64,000 bases of DNA from Oscillospiraceae bacterium (lineage in GTDB: Bacteria > Bacillota > Clostridia > Oscillospirales > Oscillospiraceae). The position numbers and the translations under genes are program-made. The notes under the pieces were generated by a model. The model had not been told where the DNA came from. It did no database searches and worked only from the letters and a program-made list of their open reading frames with translations. Location: contig SVLC01000001.1 of assembly GCA_015068155.1 (NCBI GenBank), positions 1-64,000 of the forward strand, read 5' to 3'. Positions 57,992 to 64,000 of this stretch are shown in pieces; position 1 is the first letter of the stretch, and each line of letters opens with the position of its first letter.

Positions 57992-58555
57992 TCATTTTGC
58001 AATAAAATGTTCTACTTTTTTGACCTGCGCCATATCAATTTTCCAAAGTGTTGCCTGAATGCTTCTCTTTTCCGGTTCGGGATCCCAGTTAGGGGTGTAG
58101 TGTGACAAATCGAAAATACGCGCCCAAGATGATTCTACATCACCCTGTTTTGGATATGGGTTTTGCTCATAAAACCGTTCCCATTCGTTTTCATCATTTG
58201 CCACATACTGATTCATCAGCACCGTGTGCCATTTTTCAAAATCAGAAAGTAAGCAAGTATTGACATCTGCTTCGAAGGTAATCTGCACTAAGGGCGTGCC
58301 TCGTTTAGCATATCCGCTCAATCGCAGATCTCTGCGTTTCCGTTTTCCTTCCCATTGATACCACGCCCATATAGGATAATTAATGCCTTCCGGAGGCTGT
58401 CCAATTCGAATCCGCATTTGGTTAGAAAGCCAATCATACGCAAAACGCAGATCATCTCCGCAAAAGAGATAATTCTCGTTTGCAACCAGCACTCCGGTTT
58501 TTTCAAGCGCTTGGTAGGCATCTTCATGCTGAATTGTCCAAAGCAATTGCTTCAT
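57992..58555 (-). CDS. DUF3841-like hypothetical protein
   Basis: LLWTIQHEDAYQALEKTGVLVANENYL...FAYDWLSNQMRIRIG...YPIWAWYQWEGKRKRRDLR. Confidence 0.7.
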   Translation of the reverse strand: MKQLLWTIQHEDAYQALEKTGVLVANENYLFCGDDLRFAYDWLSNQMRIRIGQPPEGINYPIWAWYQWEGKRKRRDLRLSGYAKRGTPLVQITFEADVNTCLLSDFEKWHTVLMNQYVANDENEWERFYEQNPYPKQGDVESSWARIFDLSHYTPNWDPEPEKRSIQATLWKIDMAQVKKVEHFIAK

Positions 58556-58635
58556 CTTACACCTCCGTCCGTGTCATTTTATCAAATCTATTATGATAAT
58601 AGTACAATAATCTCTACATAATTGCAACAGGAAAA

Positions 58636-58662
58636 CACCCCGACTCGGAATGAGTCGGGGTG
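58636..58662. terminator. Hairpin terminator
   Basis: caccccgactc-ggaat-gagtcggggtg. Confidence 0.7.
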
Positions 58663-58677
58663 GATAAAACTTGTCTA

Positions 58678-58740
58678 TTTTACGCAATCAGCATGGCATT
58701 ATAGCAGATTTTGGTATGGTGGTTATAGTCGGCGAACAGA
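58678..58740. repeat. 63-bp direct repeat copy B flanking DUF3841-like gene
   Basis: ttttacgcaatcagcatggcattatagcagattttggtatggtggttatagtcggcgaacaga; about 10 differences from copy A. Confidence 0.8.
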
Positions 58741-58892
58741 AACTCCCCTAGTGTCCGCCAGAGGGAGTTTGTTTGCGCATCAACCGTTCTTATAGAACCG
58801 AATAGAAAGAAGATGTCCTGGGATGCGTCGAATACTCGCCCTAGGACATAATCGGTTTTCAGTTTTCCAGGAACAGTTTCCCGTTCCGACCA

Positions 58893-59594
58893 TTATTTCA
58901 GTGCCTTACATTTAGCATTTCGCTCTGCAAGCAGGTTCGCTGCCTTATGCTGCAATTGTCCAGCCAGCTCCACATCATTACTATCTAATGCCTCACCGCA
59001 CGCAATTACCGTTGCAAACAAACTTTCTTCCAGTTTGCAAAGCGACGGGTCACTCATTGGATCAGAAAAGCGAATATCTTCCGCCAGCTTCTGCAGTTTG
59101 GCTTTCAGCTCAGGATCACTACATTTTTGACACAACATCTGTGCATCTGCCTGCAGCAGCGCAATGTAACGGGTCTTCTTCTCCACCTTTTCGCCAACCT
59201 GGGTAATAGCCGTCTTGGACGCAAAGCACGAAAGCATAAACACTGCATATACGCCCATCAACAGGATTTGGATAACAAAGGGCAACGCCCATCCCAAATC
59301 ATACTCAAGCAACATGAAGATCACAGACAGCACCATTTCAACCACAACATAGATTGCGCAATGGTACATGATAGGATATCCGAACAGCCAATCTCTCAGG
59401 ATCATTCCCGACTTTCCAAGATAAACAAAGGTCAATACCGTCATCCCAAACGCCAGTAGCACGAATGCATAGCTGATCCAGAAAGGTGCTTCATGATCTG
59501 CAAATCCAGCAATAGCAAACAGTACAATGTTGTACATTGCCAGCAGGATTACGCCAATACCTATAAACTGTTTTGCAGTCTTACGCATAGTCAT
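58893..59594 (-). CDS. Membrane protein with C-terminal helical domain, unknown function
   Basis: Multiple TM segments then QADAQMLCQKCSDPELKAKLQKLAEDIRFSDPMSDPSLCKLEE; upstream of it the SPFH gene. Confidence 0.6.
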   Translation of the reverse strand: MTMRKTAKQFIGIGVILLAMYNIVLFAIAGFADHEAPFWISYAFVLLAFGMTVLTFVYLGKSGMILRDWLFGYPIMYHCAIYVVVEMVLSVIFMLLEYDLGWALPFVIQILLMGVYAVFMLSCFASKTAITQVGEKVEKKTRYIALLQADAQMLCQKCSDPELKAKLQKLAEDIRFSDPMSDPSLCKLEESLFATVIACGEALDSNDVELAGQLQHKAANLLAERNAKCKALK

Positions 59595-59602
59595 TTCCTC
59601 CG

Positions 59603-61399
59603 TTACTCAGGCCGCTTCGCGCCGCATTCAGGGCAGCACTTGCCGGTATTACCCTTCTGACCGCAGGCGCAGTCCCAACTGGTACGCTTGGGAGCGCCGC
59701 ATTCCTCACAGAATTTGCCCTTGTTTCCCCTATGGCCGCAAGCACAATCCCATGCTTCCGGCTTGGGTTTGCCGCAACTCATGCAGAATTTTCCGGTGTT
59801 CCCCTGTTCGCCGCATTCGCAGGTCCATGTGTTGGCTGCCGGTGCTGCAGCAGGCGCTGCAGGTGCAGCGGTATTCTGCTGTCCAAAGCCGGCAAATTCC
59901 ATTTTATCAAACACAGTGCTGGCCATTTTCATACCTGCCGCCATACCCAGCATATCAGTCATGAAATTACCGCCGCCGTTGCCGCCATTACCGCCGCTGC
60001 CAGCATTGCTGCCCAACTGGCCGATACCGGCTGCATAGGCCTTCTGTACATCGGCTTCCAGCACATCCTTCTGACTGTAACCCTTTGCCTGCATGACCTC
60101 CGCCTCTGCTAAACCCTGCGCACGGGTAGCTTCTGCCTTGCCCTGGGCCTTGATAGCTTCCAACTGTGCATCGGTCTGCGCCTGGATGATCTTTCTTCTC
60201 TGCTCTGCGGCAGCTTTTTCAGCCAGGATTTCTTCTTCCCGAACGCCAACATAGGATGCCACACGCATCTCACGCAGCTTCTTGAAATTGGGATCATCCT
60301 CCGGCAGAGAAATGTATGTAATGTTAAACATGGGGATCGTAACGCCATACTCTTCCAGTTTGGGTGCGATCCGCTGACGCAGAGCCTCCGAGAGCATGCT
60401 CATGTGCTCATCAATGGCCATAATATCGATCTGTTGTTGCTTGATTGTTCCGGCCAAATAGCTCTTGATCTCAGTCATAATAGGGGCGCGGAAGAAGTTC
60501 TGCAAACTTCTCTGTGCCGTCTGCTCCATGCGCACCTGGCCGTTTTCCACAATTGCTTTTGTGGACAGCACATCCTTGTTGGTCAAGCCACTGGTGGTGC
60601 CCACCAGTTTAACCAGCAAACGACGAGCATCGGACACCTGCAGGCTCATCTCACCGGATGCACCGATATCGAGGGGGATATTGGTGGCAGGATCGATGAA
60701 ACGCACGCGGGAATCCGTCCCCCACTTCAGACCCATCTGCACGGTCTTGTTAATGAAGTAGACCTCAGCATGGAAGGGGGTCTGAGAACCTTCGGGAATC
60801 TTGTAAATTTGCTTCAAAACAGGGATGTTCTGGGTTTCCAAGGTGTGGCGACCCGGGCCGAACAGGTCCAGTGCCTGACCGTTCATGAAGAATACGGCCT
60901 CCTGGGATTCATGAACGATCAATTGAGAGCCGAAATTGAAATCCTCAATGGGGTGCTTCCAGACGAAGGTGGAATTATCACCTTCGTACTGGATCACGCT
61001 AACACCAGTAGTAGATACCAGCTTGGCTTTCTTCAGCGCCAGCTGCACATCGATCATCTTGTCGCAAAGCGGGCACTGATGGACCGTTTCATTCTCTTCT
61101 ACTTCCACCGCGCACGCGCACTGGGGGCAATTAATGGGGATCAAGGGTGCTTTGGCTTGCCGTTTTCTTTGGGCATCCTGAATGCTGTGACCGCAAACCG
61201 GGCACTTGGCATCCTTGCCCTTGGATTGGTCATAGAAGAAGGTGTTACCGCAATCCGGGCAGACCCGGGCGACCATTTTATCCTTTTTCACATCGATGTC
61301 CCGGCCGCAGTTACAGCGGATGGTTTTCTTTGCAAACAAGGAATTGGATGCTTTGTGAACCATGCCGCAGCTGGGACACGCAATTACAAATTTTGCCAT
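59603..61399 (-). CDS. SPFH-domain protein with N-terminal zinc ribbons and three C-terminal zinc-ribbon repeats
   Basis: CPSCGMVHKASNSLFAKKTIRCNCG; SPFH/virion-core-like middle; W(T/D)C(E/A)CG..GN.GK(F/C)C..CG repeated three times. Confidence 0.85.
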   Translation of the reverse strand: MAKFVIACPSCGMVHKASNSLFAKKTIRCNCGRDIDVKKDKMVARVCPDCGNTFFYDQSKGKDAKCPVCGHSIQDAQRKRQAKAPLIPINCPQCACAVEVEENETVHQCPLCDKMIDVQLALKKAKLVSTTGVSVIQYEGDNSTFVWKHPIEDFNFGSQLIVHESQEAVFFMNGQALDLFGPGRHTLETQNIPVLKQIYKIPEGSQTPFHAEVYFINKTVQMGLKWGTDSRVRFIDPATNIPLDIGASGEMSLQVSDARRLLVKLVGTTSGLTNKDVLSTKAIVENGQVRMEQTAQRSLQNFFRAPIMTEIKSYLAGTIKQQQIDIMAIDEHMSMLSEALRQRIAPKLEEYGVTIPMFNITYISLPEDDPNFKKLREMRVASYVGVREEEILAEKAAAEQRRKIIQAQTDAQLEAIKAQGKAEATRAQGLAEAEVMQAKGYSQKDVLEADVQKAYAAGIGQLGSNAGSGGNGGNGGGNFMTDMLGMAAGMKMASTVFDKMEFAGFGQQNTAAPAAPAAAPAANTWTCECGEQGNTGKFCMSCGKPKPEAWDCACGHRGNKGKFCEECGAPKRTSWDCACGQKGNTGKCCPECGAKRPE

Positions 61400-61413
61400 A
61401 ATGTTTCTCCTTC

Positions 61414-64000
61414 TTACTCGAACGTGATATTTTCACCGTAACCATAGCGTTTGCCGTAGTTGGAACTTGCGCTGACGGTTCCGGTAGCCGTGACATCCAT
61501 AACGGAAGAGTTTGCGGAGTCTGTGACAATGTAACCAAACAAGCCGCCGGCATATTTATTGGCAGTTACATTGCCGGAGTTGGTCATCTTATTGGCATAG
61601 AAGGTAGTATTTCGGCTGCTGCTATAGGTATTTTCAACATATACATAGCCAATCAAGCCACCTGCATAGCTTCCGCTGGCGGTAACCTTGCCGGAGTTCT
61701 TCAGTTCCGATAAGGTAATTGTATAATTGGAGCTACCATTACTCTTGCTGTTTAGTGCGCCGAAAATGCCACCTACATAACTGCTGCCGGAAATATTGGC
61801 TTGATTTTCCAGTTTGGTCATTTCAAATGTTCCGGTCGCATCGGTATAGCCCATGATGCCGCCTACATATCTGCCGCCGCCCTTATAGGTGATCGCTACG
61901 GTATTGATACAGTTATTCGCCAAATAACCCCGTCCGACATAACCGCCTACATAAGCATACTTCACACTGTCTGCGGTAACATAGCCGGTAGCGGTGATGG
62001 TGGAACCTGCGTTACTGCAGCCATTGATCCCAATATGGCTCAATTGTCCGGCAATAGCGCCTACATATGCCTCACCTTCAACAATAGATGCATTGATACA
62101 ATCTGTGATGGTGGATCTGTTGTCATCGCTATAACCATAGCCGAAAATGCCGCCTACGTACTGCTTGCCCGTGATGGATCCGGTATTGCTCAGCTGGCTG
62201 ACACTCAGCAAGGTATTTTTGGATGTACTATAGGTGTTTTCTGCCAACACATAGCCTGCAATACCACCCACATAGCTGCCGCTCGCAGTAATTGCGCCGG
62301 TGTTCTTCATATTGCTCAATGTCAATGCGTGCACGGTAGATGTATCACTGCCGCCATCGCTTGCGCCAAAAATACCACCTACATAATCGCTGCCGGAGAT
62401 GTCAGCCGTGTTTTCCAGGTTCTTCATTTCATAGGTAGCAGAAGCATATGTATAGCCCATGATACCGCCTACATATCTGCCGCCGTCCTTGTAGGAAATC
62501 GCTACGGTATTGGTGCAATCGTTGATCCGATAGCCATAGCCAACATATCCGCCCACATACGCGTACTTTTCGCCATCCACGGCCACATAACCCGTAGCCG
62601 TGATTGCGGAACCTGCATTGGAACAGCTGTTAACAACAATATTCTTCAGCTGGCCTGCAATTGCACCTACATAAGTTTCGGCAGTAATCACAGATGTATT
62701 GATGCAGTCTGTGATGGTAGATCCGGTATCATCGCTATAACCGTAGCCGAAAATGCCGCCTACGTACTGCTTGCCCGTGATGGATCCGGTATTGCTCAGC
62801 TGGCTGACACTCAGTAAGGTATTTTTGGATGTACTATAGGTGTTTTCTGCCAACACATAGCCTGCAATACCACCCACATAGCTGCCGCTCGCAGTAATTG
62901 CGCCGGTGTTCTTCATATTGCTCAATGTCAATGCGTGCACGGTAGATGTATCACTGCCGCCATCGCTTGCGCCAAAAATACCACCTACATAATCGCTGCC
63001 GGAGATGTCAGCCGTGTTTTCCAGGTTCTTCATTTCATAGGTAGCAGAAGCATATGTATAGCCCATGATACCGCCTACATATCTGCCGCCGTCCTTGTAG
63101 GAAATCGCTACGGTATTGGTGCAATCGTTGATCCGATAGCCATAGCCAACATATCCGCCCACATACGCGTACTTTTCGCCATCCACGGCCACATAACCCG
63201 TAGCCGTGATTGCGGAACCTGCATTGGAACAGCTGTTAACAACAATATTCTTCAGCTGGCCTGCAATTGCACCTACATAGGCTTCCGCCGTGATCGCAGA
63301 TACATTGGAGCAATCAACCATAGCGCCTGTATTAACATCACAGTATCCGCAACCGAAAATACCACCCACATATTGCTTGCCGTTTACTGTGCCATTGTTT
63401 ACCAGGCTGTTCACTTGCAGTGTGGTATTACGGGAGGAGCTGTATGTGTTTTCTGCATATACATATCCCACAATGCCGCCCGCATAGTTGCCCTCCGCCT
63501 TAATTGCGCCCGTATTTTTCAGCGTCTTTAGCGTTAAAATGTAGTCTGTACTCTTATCTGTCTTGTTGTTTACAAAACCAAACACGCCGCCGACATTTTC
63601 ATTACCGGTCACATTGGCCTCATTTTCCAGGTCGGCGATCTCATAGGTGCCGCCACGGTTCACCAAACCGGCGATGCCGCCTACATTGGTGCAGGTTTCC
63701 GCCGTCACGGTGCCGCCGGTAACCACATCGCTGGCATTGCCCTTCAGGGTGCCACAAAGAATGCCCACATTCTCGTTTCTGCCGGTAACCGTCACACTGG
63801 CATTTTCAAACACCAGATCGGTGACCGTGCCCCCCAAAGTGGCAAAGAAGCCTATGTTACCGGTATCTGCGTGGATGGTCAGGTTTTGGATGGCGCAGCC
63901 GTTGCCTACCAGGGTACCGGTAAAGCCTTCGATGGGCGTCCAGGCAATGCCTGCCAGGTCAATATCATTGGTCAGCAGGAACTTTTCTTCGGAATTGGCC
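61414..64000 (-). CDS. Large GLUG-like repeat surface protein, partial (N-terminus beyond window)
   Basis: Tandem NxGxIxGxxYVGGIFGY repeats; frame remains open upstream of 63837 to the window edge (ANSEEKFLLTNDIDLAGIAWTPIEGFTGTLVGNG). Confidence 0.87.
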   Translation of the reverse strand, partial: ANSEEKFLLTNDIDLAGIAWTPIEGFTGTLVGNGCAIQNLTIHADTGNIGFFATLGGTVTDLVFENASVTVTGRNENVGILCGTLKGNASDVVTGGTVTAETCTNVGGIAGLVNRGGTYEIADLENEANVTGNENVGGVFGFVNNKTDKSTDYILTLKTLKNTGAIKAEGNYAGGIVGYVYAENTYSSSRNTTLQVNSLVNNGTVNGKQYVGGIFGCGYCDVNTGAMVDCSNVSAITAEAYVGAIAGQLKNIVVNSCSNAGSAITATGYVAVDGEKYAYVGGYVGYGYRINDCTNTVAISYKDGGRYVGGIMGYTYASATYEMKNLENTADISGSDYVGGIFGASDGGSDTSTVHALTLSNMKNTGAITASGSYVGGIAGYVLAENTYSTSKNTLLSVSQLSNTGSITGKQYVGGIFGYGYSDDTGSTITDCINTSVITAETYVGAIAGQLKNIVVNSCSNAGSAITATGYVAVDGEKYAYVGGYVGYGYRINDCTNTVAISYKDGGRYVGGIMGYTYASATYEMKNLENTADISGSDYVGGIFGASDGGSDTSTVHALTLSNMKNTGAITASGSYVGGIAGYVLAENTYSTSKNTLLSVSQLSNTGSITGKQYVGGIFGYGYSDDNRSTITDCINASIVEGEAYVGAIAGQLSHIGINGCSNAGSTITATGYVTADSVKYAYVGGYVGRGYLANNCINTVAITYKGGGRYVGGIMGYTDATGTFEMTKLENQANISGSSYVGGIFGALNSKSNGSSNYTITLSELKNSGKVTASGSYAGGLIGYVYVENTYSSSRNTTFYANKMTNSGNVTANKYAGGLFGYIVTDSANSSVMDVTATGTVSASSNYGKRYGYGENITFE
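62161..63289. repeat. 606-bp period internal tandem repeat, about 520 bp nearly identical
   Basis: 62161-62683 versus 62767-63289 differ visibly at one base (cactcagCaagg / cactcagTaagg). Confidence 0.9.

Noticed and set aside
61414-63837. CRISPR-like regular repeats
   Set aside because: Repeats are codon-phased protein repeats (YVGGIFG type) in an open frame, not short palindromic repeats with spacers.

Overview
Window from a spore-forming, gut-type Clostridia (inferred from spoIVA, sigK and codon/gene style). Left part (1-8 kb): Wood-Ljungdahl methyl-branch genes: a large ORF that appears to be an AcsC-AcsE fusion running off the left edge, acsD, a cooC/acsF-type ATPase, a MetV-RnfC2 fusion, metV and metF. 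Then tRNA-Gly(CCC), a sialic acid/amino-sugar cluster (9-22 kb: sialate esterase, nagB, nagA, ROK kinase, nanA, ABC transporter, AGE-type epimerase, RpiR regulator, lrgAB), spoIVA, and a yfhO-like gene. At 28.6-33.2 kb the 3' half of sporulation sigma factor sigK abuts a large serine recombinase, with tnpV, kdpE and a truncated kdpD: a skin-like sigK-intervening element whose other end is not visible. At about 33.23 kb kdpD runs abruptly into a truncated gcvPA, which belongs to a glycine-riboswitch operon metV-metF-gcvT-gcvH-gcvPA'. Next come a fructan (GH32) utilisation cluster (38-50 kb), a thiamine operon behind two serial TPP riboswitches each with its own terminator (50-54.7 kb), an accessory region (phd-doc, tnpV, DUF3841-like gene between 63-bp direct repeats, SPFH/zinc-ribbon protein) and a giant GLUG-like repeat protein with a near-identical 606-bp internal tandem repeat. 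Main points for follow-up: the sigK element, its chimeric junction with gcvPA, and the fused/duplicated C1 enzymes. All calls come from reading the sequence; no database search was run.
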